Shown here: piece after piece, positions 1 through 9,105 of the stretch
How the letters are laid out: every line of letters starts with the position of its first letter
Numbering within the stretch: the stretch's first letter is position 1
From: Fortiea sp. LEGE XX443
GTDB taxonomy: Bacteria; Cyanobacteriota; Cyanobacteriia; Cyanobacteriales; Nostocaceae
Direction of reading: 5' to 3'
Assembly (NCBI RefSeq): GCF_015206815.1
Contig: NZ_JADEXZ010000048.1
Coordinates: 1 to 46,519, forward strand
DNA length: 46,519 nt
Notes under the pieces: generated by a model
Seen by the model: the letters and a program-made list of their open reading frames with translations, nothing else
What the model was told of the DNA's origin: nothing
Databases searched by the model: none
Translations under genes and position numbers: made by a program

Positions 1-54
1 TGTTGGATGAGGATCTCTTGCCAAATGTTTAAGAATTTGTAATTCTACATCCAT
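1..54 (-). CDS. N-terminal end of an unidentified gene, running off the window edge
   Basis: On the minus strand an ATG at 54 opens a frame of 18 codons that is still open at the window edge. It reads MDVELQILKHLARDPHPT. A purine-rich GGAAGGAAAG lies about 7-16 bases upstream and could serve as ribosome binding site. The amphipathic start looks like a genuine protein N-terminus, but I cannot name the family from so little. It is in the same direction as pdxA, with about 200 bases between them. Confidence 0.4.
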   Translation of the reverse strand, partial: MDVELQILKHLARDPHPT

Positions 55-196
55 TGCCCTACTTTCCTTCCAGAGTTTTTTCTTTTCATCCTTTTATTCA
101 GAATACTCGGAAAGTGACAGAAGAGGGTTATAGCAGTAGCCAAGGCAGTTAGGACATCGGTCAATGATAAAACTCATGCACTAAAAGACTTTTAAC

Positions 197-221
197 CCTG
201 TCACCTGTTCCCTGTCACCTG
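197..221. repeat. Short tandem repeat CCTGTCACCTG, two copies
   Basis: The 11-base unit CCTGTCACCTG occurs at 197-207 and 211-221, just downstream of the pdxA stop codon. Relatives of this unit also occur at about 6043-6065 and 38870-38890, again close to gene ends. It belongs to the short repeats that fill Nostocales intergenic DNA. Confidence 0.6.
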
Positions 222-257
222 CTATAAAACTGGAATTTAGACAAAGCCTTTATGCTT

Positions 258-1343
258 TTAATTTCTTGCTCTTCTGACACTAGCTAACTCAGCAGCTAAT
301 TGGATTGCGGCTTTCATGCTGGTAGAGTTAGCAACTCCTTTACCTGCAATATCAAATGCTGTACCATGATCAGGGGAAGTACGCACAAATGGCAGGCCAA
401 TGGAAGTATTAACCGCTCTGTCAAAGGCCATGAGTTTTACAGGAATTAAGCCTTGGTCGTGGTAAAGTGCCAGGTAAGCATCGGCTGGATGATGAGTGGA
501 AGAGCCGCCATACCACGCTTGACCGGGTTTCACCCACATTGTATCTGGCGGGATTGGCCCATTTAACTGCAAGTAAGGGCGCTTTTGCTGTTCTTGGTGA
601 ATCCACGGAATTAGCCAATCTAGTTCTTCTCTTCCTAGTTGTCCTTGTTCGCCACTGTGGGGATTTAAACCTGCGATCGCAATTCTTGGTTTACTTATAC
701 CAAAGTCTTGCTGCAAACACTCTACCAATAAATCCAGCTTTTTGGTTAGTAGCTGGGGTGTGAGTGTATCTGCTACTTGACGTAGAGGAATATGTGTTGT
801 GGCTAACAGTGTGCGGAGTGTCCAACCAGTGTAAGGCGATCGCGCCACAAATAACATCCCATATCGCTCCACACCAGATTTTTCTGCCAAAAGTTCTGTT
901 TGTCCTGGATAGTCATATCCTGCGGCCTTCCAAGCAGATTTAGCGATTGGTGCTGTCACTATACCATCAAATTCACCAGCCAATGTTTGGGCGATCGCAT
1001 ATTCCATGTAAGCAAAACTCGCCGCACCACTCGCCCCATTACCAATCCCCGTGACAATCTCATCTGCAATACTCTTATTTAATTCCACATCCACAACTTT
1101 TAAGCTGTCTGGATTTGCCAAAGCTGCTAAATTTTCAGCTAGATTTAATTGGTCATAAGTCTGCACAAGCAAATCTCGATTTCCTACCACTGTTACATCA
1201 CAGTTTTGACTAACTTCTGGGTCTGCTAAAGCTTTTAAAATTACCTCTATTCCAATTCCTGCGGGATCTCCCAATGTCAGCGCTAAACGAGGACAATTTT
1301 CTTTCTGTAATTTTACTATTATGTTTTGCTTATTTTGATACAT
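258..1343 (-). CDS. pdxA: 4-hydroxythreonine-4-phosphate dehydrogenase PdxA
   Basis: The 361-aa protein is PdxA. It oxidises 4-phosphohydroxy-L-threonine with NAD(P) in the DXP-dependent pathway to pyridoxal 5'-phosphate, in the cytosol. The metal-binding histidine motifs are present: TTHIPL near residue 186, [10 protein letters not shown] near 224 and HDQGLIPVK near 293. The C-terminal [15 protein letters not shown] block is typical. The N-terminal [10 protein letters not shown] fixes the family. The called start adds about 20 residues before the conserved [10 protein letters not shown], so an internal start is possible. The gene stands alone and is convergent with nothing. It ends beside a CCTGTCACCTG repeat and carries three HIP1 sites (673, 836, 991), as expected for core chromosome. 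Confidence 0.95.
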   Translation of the reverse strand: MYQNKQNIIVKLQKENCPRLALTLGDPAGIGIEVILKALADPEVSQNCDVTVVGNRDLLVQTYDQLNLAENLAALANPDSLKVVDVELNKSIADEIVTGIGNGASGAASFAYMEYAIAQTLAGEFDGIVTAPIAKSAWKAAGYDYPGQTELLAEKSGVERYGMLFVARSPYTGWTLRTLLATTHIPLRQVADTLTPQLLTKKLDLLVECLQQDFGISKPRIAIAGLNPHSGEQGQLGREELDWLIPWIHQEQQKRPYLQLNGPIPPDTMWVKPGQAWYGGSSTHHPADAYLALYHDQGLIPVKLMAFDRAVNTSIGLPFVRTSPDHGTAFDIAGKGVANSTSMKAAIQLAAELASVRRARN

Positions 1344-1478
1344 ATAACTACTTTATACGGCTTTATTATGGACTGCGCTTGATCCCCAAATACTAGGTAT
1401 TGACCATCAAAACTAGTTTAGAATTATTAACACAGGTCTAATTCAACAGTAGTTGTTGAGCATAGGAGAAATACAACA

Positions 1479-1583
1479 ATGGGTGGCGAAATTTTGAATG
1501 CAGCTATTCTGTCTTTTAGTTTAATCTTCGTTGGTTGGGCAATAGGCGCTTTATTACTGAAAATTCAGGGTGCAGAGGAATAA
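1479..1583 (+). CDS. petM: Cytochrome b6f complex subunit PetM
   Basis: This 34-aa protein starts [13 protein letters not shown] and ends KIQGAEE. It is one hydrophobic helix (residues 5-27) with a short charged tail, which is the PetM (subunit VII) pattern. PetM is a small single-span subunit of the thylakoid cytochrome b6f complex, which passes electrons from plastoquinol to plastocyanin or cytochrome c6. A ribosome site AGGAG at 1464-1468 lies 10 bases before the ATG. A rho-independent terminator follows 23 bases after the stop, so the gene is probably a single-gene transcript despite ycf39 lying just downstream. Confidence 0.93.
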   Translation: MGGEILNAAILSFSLIFVGWAIGALLLKIQGAEE

Positions 1584-1605
1584 TCTTCCTGGAGTCTGAA
1601 AAAAT

Positions 1606-1640
1606 AGCGTGTCCGTTACCCGGACAACGCTTTTTCTCCA
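1606..1640 (+). terminator. Rho-independent terminator of petM
   Basis: The arms AGCGTGTCCG (1606-1615) and CGGACAACGCT (1621-1631) pair with a single bulged A around a short TTACC loop and are followed by TTTTCTCC. It lies directly behind petM. Confidence 0.85.
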
Positions 1641-1743
1641 ATTGTTTTATTAATTAACTTCTAAGAAAAGTGTAAACTTTTGTTTACGGATATAATTCTG
1701 TTAAGATTCTTTTCATAAAACTTTAAGATTTAATACAACCCTC

Positions 1744-2733
1744 ATGACATTACTAATCGTCGGTGCCACTGGCACCTTAGGAAGACAAGTGGCTCGTCGT
1801 GCTATCGATGAGGGGTATAAAGTACGTTGTCTGGTGCGGAGTAGCAAAAAAGCTGCGTTTCTCAAAGAGTGGGGTGCAGAACTTGTCGTCGGAGATTTGT
1901 GTTATCCCCAAACACTCACAGGTGCATTAGAAGGAGTCACCACAATTATTGATGCAGCAACATCTCGTGCCACTGATTCTTTAAGTATCAAACAGGTAGA
2001 TTGGGAAGGCCAAGTAGCTTTAATTCAGGCAGCTCAAGCTGCGGGTATAGAGCGTTTTATATTCTTTTCTATAATTGATGCCGATAAGTACCCAGAAGTA
2101 CCGCTGATGGAAATTAAGCGATGTACAGAACTATTTCTCGCTGAATCTGGACTAAATTACACAATTTTACGTTTAGCTGGTTTCATGCAAGGGCTAATCG
2201 GTCAATATGGCATACCTATTTTAGAAGGACAACCAGTTTGGGTAACTGGCGCGTCATCACCCATTGCCTATATGGACACTCAAGACATTGCTAAATTTGC
2301 TGTGCGGGCGCTGAGTGTGCCAGAAACTGAAAAACAAGCTTTCCCTGTAGTGGGGACTCGTGGTTGGAGTGCGGAAGAAATTATTAGCTTGTGTGAACGC
2401 TTGTCTGGGAAAGATGCCAAAGTCACACGGATGCCGTTAAATCTATTGCGTGCTGTGCGCCGTTTTGTTCGTTTCTTTCAGTGGGGATGGAATGTAGCAG
2501 ACAGACTGGCTTTTACAGAAGTTTTGGCCAGTGGTAGACCATTAAATGCCCCAATGGATGAAGTCTACAAAGTTTTTGGCTTAGATTCCCAAGAAACAAC
2601 TACACTCGAAAGCTACTTGCAAGAGTACTTCAACAGAATTATGAAAAAGCTCAAGGAGCTAAACTACGAGAAAACCAAGACCAAAAAGCAGAAAAACAAA
2701 AAGTCTCCGTTTAAAAATGTCAATAGTCAATAG
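1744..2733 (+). CDS. ycf39: Ycf39-type atypical SDR, photosystem II assembly factor
   Basis: The 329-aa protein is an NmrA-like atypical short-chain dehydrogenase with the nucleotide-binding motif VGATGTLGRQ at residues 7-16. It has the usual Ycf39 features after it, such as VRSSKKAAFLKEWG and FFSIIDADKY. Ycf39 works with high-light-inducible proteins to hand chlorophyll to new D1 during photosystem II assembly at the thylakoid membrane. The last 30 residues are lysine-rich (MKKLKELNYEK onward). The final codons, NVNSQ and stop, lie inside a heptanucleotide repeat (see 2719-2739), so the tail has been rewritten by repeat DNA. It lies downstream of petM, behind a terminator, and upstream of nadK. 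Confidence 0.92.
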   Translation: MTLLIVGATGTLGRQVARRAIDEGYKVRCLVRSSKKAAFLKEWGAELVVGDLCYPQTLTGALEGVTTIIDAATSRATDSLSIKQVDWEGQVALIQAAQAAGIERFIFFSIIDADKYPEVPLMEIKRCTELFLAESGLNYTILRLAGFMQGLIGQYGIPILEGQPVWVTGASSPIAYMDTQDIAKFAVRALSVPETEKQAFPVVGTRGWSAEEIISLCERLSGKDAKVTRMPLNLLRAVRRFVRFFQWGWNVADRLAFTEVLASGRPLNAPMDEVYKVFGLDSQETTTLESYLQEYFNRIMKKLKELNYEKTKTKKQKNKKSPFKNVNSQ

Positions 2734-2739
2734 TCATTA
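2719..2739 (+). repeat. Heptanucleotide STRR GTCAATA spanning the ycf39 stop codon
   Basis: Three heptads follow in phase: GTCAATA (2719), GTCAATA (2726) and GTCATTA (2733). The ycf39 stop TAG is at 2731-2733, so the repeat supplies the last codons. The same family appears behind nadK at 3821-3848. Confidence 0.85.
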
Positions 2740-2897
2740 GTGCTGAATGCTGTTAGCGGTAGCGGGGCGTTCAGCCCGTACTGAGTGATAAATAAATACA
2801 CTTCTGCATCTTTTTGACTACAGACTAATGACTCGGTTAGCCAAAATATGTAAGGATTACATAGTACAAAGCATTGCCAAAAGTTGGATATTTGAAT

Positions 2898-3815
2898 GTG
2901 CCGAAAGCAGGCATTATCTACAATGATTTAAAACCGATAGCGGGTCGCATCGCTATCGAACTAGAAGAGAAACTCACCGCTGCTGGTTGGGATGTATGTG
3001 TCACAACTAGCATTGGTGGCATACTGGGCTACTCTAACCCGGAAAGTCCTGTATGCCATACTCCCATTGAAGGTTTGACACCCCCTGGTTTTGACTCAGA
3101 TATGGAGTTTGCTGTTGTATTGGGGGGAGATGGCACTGTTTTAGCCGCATCTCGTCAGGTTGCCTCCCTTGGTATTCCGCTGTTAACAGTGAATACCGGT
3201 CACATGGGATTTTTGACGGAAACTTATCTAAATCAACTGCCCCAAGCTATTGAACAAGCGATGGCTGGTCAGTATGAAATAGAAGAACGGGCAATGCTGA
3301 CTGTGAAAGTATTACGAGGGGATTCTGTATTGTGGGAAGCCCTCTGCTTAAACGAAATGGTGTTGCATCGGGAACCGTTGACCTGTATGTGCCATTTTGA
3401 AATTGCTATCGGTCGGCACGCGCCGGTGGATATTGCCGCAGATGGGGTGATTGTTTCAACACCTACTGGTTCTACGGCTTATTCCCTCAGTGCAGGTGGC
3501 CCGGTAGTTACCCCTGGTATACCGGCTTTACAGTTAGTTCCCATTTGTCCACACTCCCTAGCTTCTAGGGCTTTGGTGTTCCCAGATACGGAAACAGTTA
3601 GTATTTATCCGGTCAATATTCCGCGCTTGGTGATGGTGGTAGATGGGAATGGCGGATGTTATGTGTTCCCAGAAGATCGGGTATATTTAGAGCGATCGCA
3701 ATATAGTGTCCGGTTTATTCGTCTACAACCACCAGAATTTTTCCGCATCTTGCGAGAAAAACTCGGATGGGGTCTACCTCATATAGCCAAACCTACCTCA
3801 GTGGAGTTACCTTAA
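2898..3815 (+). CDS. nadK: NAD kinase
   Basis: This enzyme phosphorylates NAD to NADP and so supplies the acceptor used by photosynthetic electron transport. Motifs are complete: [10 protein letters not shown] (GGDGT around residues 76-80), [10 protein letters not shown], and [15 protein letters not shown]. An upstream TTG at 2874 in the same frame would add 8 residues. I prefer the GTG at 2898, because cyanobacterial NAD kinases of this type begin at the PKAGIIYND block and the length becomes 305 aa, usual for the family. No strong Shine-Dalgarno site decides between them. The gene is followed by four GTCAANN heptads and then nblR on the same strand. Confidence 0.92.
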   Translation: MPKAGIIYNDLKPIAGRIAIELEEKLTAAGWDVCVTTSIGGILGYSNPESPVCHTPIEGLTPPGFDSDMEFAVVLGGDGTVLAASRQVASLGIPLLTVNTGHMGFLTETYLNQLPQAIEQAMAGQYEIEERAMLTVKVLRGDSVLWEALCLNEMVLHREPLTCMCHFEIAIGRHAPVDIAADGVIVSTPTGSTAYSLSAGGPVVTPGIPALQLVPICPHSLASRALVFPDTETVSIYPVNIPRLVMVVDGNGGCYVFPEDRVYLERSQYSVRFIRLQPPEFFRILREKLGWGLPHIAKPTSVELP

Positions 3816-3820
3816 TTTGA

Positions 3821-3848
3821 GTCAAGGGTCAATAGTCAATTGTCAAAA
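3821..3848 (+). repeat. Heptanucleotide STRR, four GTCAANN units, behind nadK
   Basis: GTCAAGG, GTCAATA, GTCAATT and GTCAAAA follow each other without gaps, starting 6 bases after the nadK stop. This is the same repeat class as at the end of ycf39. Confidence 0.85.
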
Positions 3849-3964
3849 TTGTTTCTTTAGCTTTCTTCCTGAATTGCTGGTTTATAAATAGAATTGAAAA
3901 ACAAAGTTACCATACACAACAGTTCTATTGTTTTGACTTTTGACTTTTAATTTTTGGCTTATTT

Positions 3965-4651
3965 ATGACAGTTGCTCACAGTCCCTGTGTTTTGGTGATT
4001 GAAACTGATGAAAGCCTTGCAAATCAGCTATCTTCTGATTTGCAAGAAGCTGGTTATGATGCAATTGTGGCTCATGATGCAGCCAGTGGTTTGCAATACA
4101 GCCGTGATTGTCAACCTGCTTTAATTGTTCTAGACAGAATGCTGGCAGGTGAATCAGGACTTTCGTTGTGCAAAAATTTGAGAAGTGCTGGTATGCGTTC
4201 CCCTGTGCTGATATTAATGGCCAGAGATACAGTTGATGACCGTGTAGCTTGTCTAGAAGCTGGAGCCGATGACTACATTCTCAAACCTTACCGCCCAGAA
4301 GAATTTTTAAAGCTAATTCGCCTTTATTTAAAACCTGATATTGATACTACAGAGCAGTTGCGCTTTGGTGATCTAATTTTAGATATATCCACCCGCCGTG
4401 CTATACACAATGGACGGGTAATTGATTTGACAATGAAGGAGTTTGAGTTACTAAAATTTTTGATGGAACATCCCCGTGAGGTGTTAACCCGCGAACAAAT
4501 CCTAGAAAATGTCTGGGGTTACGATTTTATGGGTGAGTCAAATGTGATTGAAGTGTATATTCGCTATCTACGCCTCAAAATTGAAGATGAAGGTCAAAAG
4601 CGTCTAATTCAAACGGTGCGGGGCGTGGGATATGTATTGCGGGAGTCTTAG
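3965..4651 (+). CDS. nblR: OmpR/PhoB-type response regulator, NblR
   Basis: The 228-aa protein has a receiver domain (8-122) and a winged-helix DNA-binding domain (about 132-226, ending VRGVGYVLRES). Length and sequence match NblR, the regulator that triggers phycobilisome breakdown under nutrient or light stress. The receiver is not canonical. D57 (VLDRMLAG) and K107 (LKPY) are present, but one acidic-pocket residue is T14 (IETDE instead of VEDDE) and the switch Thr/Ser is M85 (LILMARD). NblR is known to act without classical phosphorylation, which fits. The exact ortholog name rests on recalled similarity. A cpcT lyase gene lies 1.5 kb away, so phycobilisome genes are nearby. Confidence 0.8.
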   Translation: MTVAHSPCVLVIETDESLANQLSSDLQEAGYDAIVAHDAASGLQYSRDCQPALIVLDRMLAGESGLSLCKNLRSAGMRSPVLILMARDTVDDRVACLEAGADDYILKPYRPEEFLKLIRLYLKPDIDTTEQLRFGDLILDISTRRAIHNGRVIDLTMKEFELLKFLMEHPREVLTREQILENVWGYDFMGESNVIEVYIRYLRLKIEDEGQKRLIQTVRGVGYVLRES

Positions 4652-4711
4652 GATAATTTTTTTAAAGCAAAGGTACGCTGAGTCTCTATTGAAGTTTTTA
4701 CTATTGTTGTA

Positions 4712-4999
4712 CTAAGTTTCTCTAGGTTCAGCTGATTTCATACGTTCTTCACCAACTTCAGCCCTAGCTTCAGCAATAATATCTTCCCAGGTTTCACTAG
4801 CTTCTGCGATCGCTTCTTTGCTCTTTTCATAGAGCATAATTCCACGTTTAACAACTGCTTTAGCTACTGGTTTGCCAACACCAGCTACTACTGGCAAGAA
4901 TATCGGCACAAGGACGACTCCGACAATACCTGTAACTCCAAGTCCTTCGACTAAATCTCCAAGGTCTGGTAAAAGTTTGACTGACATAATTATGTTCAT
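4712..4999 (-). CDS. Small DUF5132-type membrane protein
   Basis: This is a protein of 95 aa, or 91 aa if it starts at the second Met (MSVKLLPDLG). A hydrophobic glycine/valine/proline-rich segment (about residues 18-45, GVTGIVGVVLVPIF) is followed by an amphipathic acidic helix (ETWEDIIAEARAEVGEE). This is the DUF5132 pattern found in many cyanobacteria; no function is known. The sequence AGGGAG abuts the first ATG, which is too close. The ATG 12 bases further in is about the right distance, slightly favouring the shorter form. It is transcribed towards nblR (convergent). Confidence 0.65.
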   Translation of the reverse strand: MNIIMSVKLLPDLGDLVEGLGVTGIVGVVLVPIFLPVVAGVGKPVAKAVVKRGIMLYEKSKEAIAEASETWEDIIAEARAEVGEERMKSAEPRET

Positions 5000-5237
5000 C
5001 TCCCTGAGTTTACCTAAATTTATTCTAATTCCATTTTGTTACTCCTAACGCAAGAAAGCGTCCGATGATTTGGCAATATTTACTTTTTTTCAAATCAGTG
5101 TCATAAAATACAAAAAAATCTAATTTCTATCTTAGGATAGATGCAAAAGTTTTTGTTTAATAATCGTATTTTTATGTACAGCTTTGAGTGTAGTAAAAAT
5201 CAGGGTAGAAGGACAAGCATAATTGTGAACAGTGAAG

Positions 5238-6035
5238 ATGAATCCAATATCTCCCGTATTAATTGCTCAGGTAACAGACATACATCTGTTTGCCGCAGAA
5301 AATCATCAATTGCTGGGAATACCTACCACTGAGTCTTTTAAGGTAGTGATGGAGCGATTAAAGGAGCTAAAATCGGAAATTGATTTATTATTGCTAACAG
5401 GAGATTTATCTGGCGATGGTACGTCCCAATCTTATGACAATCTGCAAAGCTTGGTAAATCAACTGCAAATACCTACTTACTGGTTAGCAGGAAATCATGA
5501 CTGTGCGATCGCAATGAATGAAATTCTTAATATAGGAATGATTTCCCGGCGAAAGTCTTTCCAGCGTGGTAACTGGAATTTTATCTTGCTGAACTCGACT
5601 GTAACTGGATGCGTACATGGTCATCTTGCACCTAACACCCTAAATTGGCTGGATTCGGAATTAGCAAAGCTAGGTAATAACCCCACATTAATAGCGCTTC
5701 ATCATCCACCTGTTTCAGTGAATTCTGCATGGCTTGATAGCAGCAGTCTTGAAAATTCTAAAGAATTTCTTGCGGTGCTTGATCGCCACCCACAAGTTAA
5801 ATTAGTTTTATTCGGTCATATTCATCAACAGTTTCAACGCCAGCGTGGTAATGTTGGCTATTTAGGGACTCCTTCAACCTGTATTCAGTTTCGTTCCAAT
5901 AGTCCAACTTTTAGCATTGACCAAAAAACACCTGGTTTTCGCCTACTGAAACTATACCCCAGTGGGATTTGGGAAACATCGGTGGAAAGAGTTCCCTATT
6001 TTCATCCACTGGAGTTAGCCGCAATGGGATACTGA
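5238..6035 (+). CDS. cpdA: Metallophosphoesterase, CpdA-like 3',5'-cyclic-nucleotide phosphodiesterase
   Basis: The protein (265 aa from the ATG at 5238; an in-frame GTG at 5232 adds two residues) has the complete class III phosphodiesterase metal set: AQVTDIHL (D-x-H) near residue 15, LLTGDLSGDG near 58, LAGNHDCA near 84, ALHHPP near 154 and LFGHIHQ near 194. Such enzymes hydrolyse cAMP or related phosphodiesters in the cytosol; cAMP is an active signal in Anabaena. The substrate cannot be fixed from sequence alone. It ends at a short repeat region and is convergent with cpcT. Confidence 0.82.
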   Translation: MNPISPVLIAQVTDIHLFAAENHQLLGIPTTESFKVVMERLKELKSEIDLLLLTGDLSGDGTSQSYDNLQSLVNQLQIPTYWLAGNHDCAIAMNEILNIGMISRRKSFQRGNWNFILLNSTVTGCVHGHLAPNTLNWLDSELAKLGNNPTLIALHHPPVSVNSAWLDSSSLENSKEFLAVLDRHPQVKLVLFGHIHQQFQRQRGNVGYLGTPSTCIQFRSNSPTFSIDQKTPGFRLLKLYPSGIWETSVERVPYFHPLELAAMGY

Positions 6036-6100
6036 ATAGCAGGAGACAGGTAAAAGGTGACAGGGAACAAGGGAAAATTTTATCAATTCTCACTCAGCAC

Positions 6101-6691
6101 TCAAAACTTAACTTCATCGGCGAAATTTGCCCACCGCACAAAGTAAAATGGCCCAGCAACAGAACCCCAGATATGCTCATTGGTTTCTAAGTCGCGTCCT
6201 CTGTCTAGGCTGATAAATTTCTCTGCGTCAATTTCAAATTCACTATCTAGATAAGTCTTTTGACCTTTGCGAAATACAATACAGCCTTTTCCAGGTTCTA
6301 CATGACCTTTAAAGCTATTACCAGTCCACTGAACAATCATGTTACAGCCTGGTAATTTTTCTAAGTCATCGACTGTTACAGTTTTGAGATGTTCCAAGTT
6401 ACGGGATGCACCGTAGAATTTTTCTTCTTGTTTAACAGTGTAGTTTTCAATTTGGATGCGATCGCCTACATTCACCAACTTTAACACTCGCAAGCGATAA
6501 GGGTCATTCAACATATAGTCATAGGCTTGTTCCACAAAAAAACTTACCCCTGATAACACTTCCAAAGGTAAAGGACGCATACACACGCGAATATGTGCAT
6601 AAAATGGCGGATTTTCAAAAGCTTGCGCTTGATTACTAAAGTCAGCTGCCATCCAACGAGCTAAGGTAGTAATATCTGTAGAACTTGTCAT
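6101..6691 (-). CDS. cpcT: Phycobiliprotein lyase CpcT (CpeT/CpcT family)
   Basis: The 196-aa protein belongs to the CpeT/CpcT lyases, beta-barrel proteins that attach phycocyanobilin to Cys-153 of phycocyanin or phycoerythrocyanin beta subunits. Family blocks include LARWMAADFSNQAQAF at the N-terminus, YDYMLNDPYRLRVLKL, LPGCNMIVQW, and RDLETNEHIWGSVAGPFYF near the end. It closely resembles my recollection of the structurally studied Anabaena CpcT. The start (MTSSTDITTLARW) is the usual one. A GAAGTATG-type STRR lies in its upstream region, about 50 bases before the ATG. Confidence 0.88.
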   Translation of the reverse strand: MTSSTDITTLARWMAADFSNQAQAFENPPFYAHIRVCMRPLPLEVLSGVSFFVEQAYDYMLNDPYRLRVLKLVNVGDRIQIENYTVKQEEKFYGASRNLEHLKTVTVDDLEKLPGCNMIVQWTGNSFKGHVEPGKGCIVFRKGQKTYLDSEFEIDAEKFISLDRGRDLETNEHIWGSVAGPFYFVRWANFADEVKF

Positions 6692-6738
6692 TACAAATTA
6701 TCTATTGGTTGCTTAAAAATCTCTTTGAGTATTTTAAT

Positions 6739-6769
6739 GAAGTATGAAGTCTAAAGTCTGAAGTATGAA
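6739..6769. repeat. Heptanucleotide STRR of the GAAGTAT/GAAGTCT class
   Basis: The units GAAGTAT, GAAGTCT, AAAGTCT and GAAGTAT run consecutively between cpcT and the TPR gene. The same repeat family occurs behind gap1 (20580-20627) and at the end of the histidine kinase gene (34267-34299). Confidence 0.75.
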
Positions 6770-6900
6770 ATTTTATGAAGAAAAATTTAGTACCGTTGGA
6801 ACAGAGAAATATTTTTTCAAGAATCTCCTAGCGCCTGGAGAATTTTTGTGAAAATATCGTCATTATTTAGCTAGTACAACAAGGCAAAAGTAAAATTTCT

Positions 6901-8127
6901 ATGCTCAGGCGCTTATGTGCGATCGCTATTTTCGCTATTCTATTAAATAGTTCTTTAACGCTGGCTGCACCCAAAAAGCCTCAACAGCCAGATAAATATC
7001 CGCCTAGTCCTCTAGAAATTACCACACCCGACCCACTGCTGCGCCCTTCTGCTAACAAAGAACCGTTAACTGAGGAAGAACAGCAAACGTTAGCATCAGC
7101 ATTGGATGAATTGAATCAAGAAGCTGCGACGAAACTCCAAGCGGGTGATAAGGTAACGGCTTTTGAAATTTGGAACCGCGAATTAAGCTTGCGGCGCTAT
7201 TTGGGTACTTTACCCGAAATCCAAGCATTATCCAGAGTAGGTGCGATCGCTTGGAATCAAAATGACCGCCAACAGTTATACTATATTACTCAACGATTGC
7301 AAGCAATTCAGACGCAGATATTAGCACCCAAAATCATTGCTAAACAAGGTGTAAACTTAGAATCGTTGCAAACTCTAGGTGAAGCTTATCAAAATGTGCG
7401 ATCGCCTGAAGATGCTTTAGAAGTTTACAATCAAATTTTGACTGTGGCGCGACAGCAAAAAGATCCAGCCGCAGAGTTAGCTAATCTCAAGATAATTGCA
7501 GAACTGCATCTAAGTTGGTTCGACTATCCCAAAGCCGCAGACACATATCAAGAATTATTCAATTTAGCGTCGGCTCAGGGCGATCGCATAAGTGAGCTAA
7601 CATATCTAAGACAGTTAGCTTATATTTACCAGCAAGGCAAACAACTGCAACAAGCTATCAATGCATTGAATCAGTTAGCTGGGATGTATACTGATGCAGA
7701 AAATCTTACCAAATTACCAGAACTAAAATTAGCGATCGCAAATAATTATGAATCCTTAGCGCGAGAAAATCCTAATCTTCTTCAAGAAGCTTTTAATAAC
7801 TATCAACAAGCTTATACAACTGCTTGGGAATCACAGCAATTTGTCTTAGCCGCGGAAGCTTTACAAAAGTTAATTGTTTTATATCGTTCTCAAGGACAAA
7901 TTGATGCAGCGTTACAAACTAGCCAAATTCTTGTAGAGACACAAGCAAAAGCTTATAACTACTATGGCTTAATGCAAGCCTATGACCAAATTGGACAAAT
8001 TTATCTACAGCAAAAAGATTATCCTCAAGCACTTTCGGCTTTTCAACAAGGATTACAACTAGCGCAACAACTCAAACACGAAGAATCTTACTTCGCACAA
8101 CAAATTAAAAAAGCATCTGGTCAATAG
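6901..8127 (+). CDS. Exported TPR-repeat protein
   Basis: This 408-aa protein has an N-terminal signal (MLRRLCAIAIFAILLN, likely cut after LTLAA near residue 23) and then a proline-rich linker. It continues as an all-helical chain of TPR-like units from about 145 to 400, for example GEAYQNVRSPEDALEVYNQ, RQLAYIYQQGKQLQQAI and GQIYLQQKDYPQALSAFQQ. TPR solenoids bind partner proteins; here it would act in the periplasm or lumen. The partner is unknown. Five HIP1 sites lie within the gene, so it is old chromosomal material. It is convergent with the next gene, with 40 bases between them. Confidence 0.8.
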   Translation: MLRRLCAIAIFAILLNSSLTLAAPKKPQQPDKYPPSPLEITTPDPLLRPSANKEPLTEEEQQTLASALDELNQEAATKLQAGDKVTAFEIWNRELSLRRYLGTLPEIQALSRVGAIAWNQNDRQQLYYITQRLQAIQTQILAPKIIAKQGVNLESLQTLGEAYQNVRSPEDALEVYNQILTVARQQKDPAAELANLKIIAELHLSWFDYPKAADTYQELFNLASAQGDRISELTYLRQLAYIYQQGKQLQQAINALNQLAGMYTDAENLTKLPELKLAIANNYESLARENPNLLQEAFNNYQQAYTTAWESQQFVLAAEALQKLIVLYRSQGQIDAALQTSQILVETQAKAYNYYGLMQAYDQIGQIYLQQKDYPQALSAFQQGLQLAQQLKHEESYFAQQIKKASGQ

Positions 8128-8167
8128 TTATTAAAGTTGACAAATAACTATCGACCATTGACTCCAA

Positions 8168-8491
8168 TTAAACATCTTCTAACTCAAATTGAGCCACCGT
8201 CACAGCGTTAAAGGCAAAGGCCAACACCAAAGGCATTGGACATCTGAGTATAAGGGTGCTAACGACAGCTACAACCGTTCCAATTACGGCTGACATCGAC
8301 CAAATTCTTTCTTCAAAGGTGAGTCCCTTTTCAGACTTAATTCCTCTCAGCACATGAGAAGGAATTGGTTCCGGCATTACTCCTCCTGGAGGAAATGCCC
8401 AATAATTGTTACGCCGCTCGACAAATAATTCTGTCCAGCCATTTTCTTGGCACCATGCCTCGATCCATTCCAGAGAATAATGTGTCATCAT
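8168..8491 (-). CDS. Small conserved membrane protein of unknown function
   Basis: The 107-aa protein has a soluble N-terminal half (YSLEWIEAWCQENGWTELFVE, with many aromatic residues, then PPGGVMPEPIP) and two C-terminal hydrophobic helices (about 66-82 and 84-102). It ends QFELEDV. I recognise it only as a conserved cyanobacterial hypothetical protein. Two ATG codons stand side by side at the start. It is convergent with the TPR gene. Confidence 0.6.
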   Translation of the reverse strand: MMTHYSLEWIEAWCQENGWTELFVERRNNYWAFPPGGVMPEPIPSHVLRGIKSEKGLTFEERIWSMSAVIGTVVAVVSTLILRCPMPLVLAFAFNAVTVAQFELEDV

Positions 8492-9105
8492 TCGTGTAAT
8501 TCTGTTTGTGAATTTTGTGTAGTTGCTGAATATAAACTGAGAGCTTTCTAACTAGCAAGTGGCAATAGAAATAAACCGACCGTTAGAGAAGGCTAAAAAG
8601 CCTATTTTGAAATTGCTGCACTTTTGCCTTCCTCCTGCCTTCTTGTACTAGCCAAGCAACTATAGATAGATGAAACGACAGTTATTTCTCCTCTTGTTCA
8701 GCTGGTTCAGCATTTGAGACGGATAATCAATCTACTCAAGTACCGCTGAATAATCACCTTAATAAGAAGACTAACAGGCGATAATATCTGTTAAAAGCAA
8801 AAGTTAATAAACTTTACTTAGAAAATCTAGCATAAAGAAATGTAACTAATTCTATTAATAGAATGAATAATCATAAGAATACTTATATCGCAAAATGCAA
8901 TTTATAAAATCAAGAATTGTAAATCTAAAAGTGCCGTTCTGCTTTATTGACTACCTTAAAGTGTATTAAGCAGTCACAAATCAGCCTGTGGACATAATTT
9001 TTTGTTTGTATTTGAGCGATCGCATTTTCTTAGTTACAAAATGTTAAGCTAAAGTAAAATACAACACCTAAACACAACAATTAGACACTCAATAGGCTAA
9101 CAAAT
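8492..9105. other. Gene-free stretch upstream of the pentapeptide gene
   Basis: About 610 AT-rich bases contain no convincing reading frame, RNA gene or repeat array. There is one HIP1 site near 9017. The region must hold the promoters of the genes diverging from it; I see no clear NtcA box or other operator. Confidence 0.5.
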
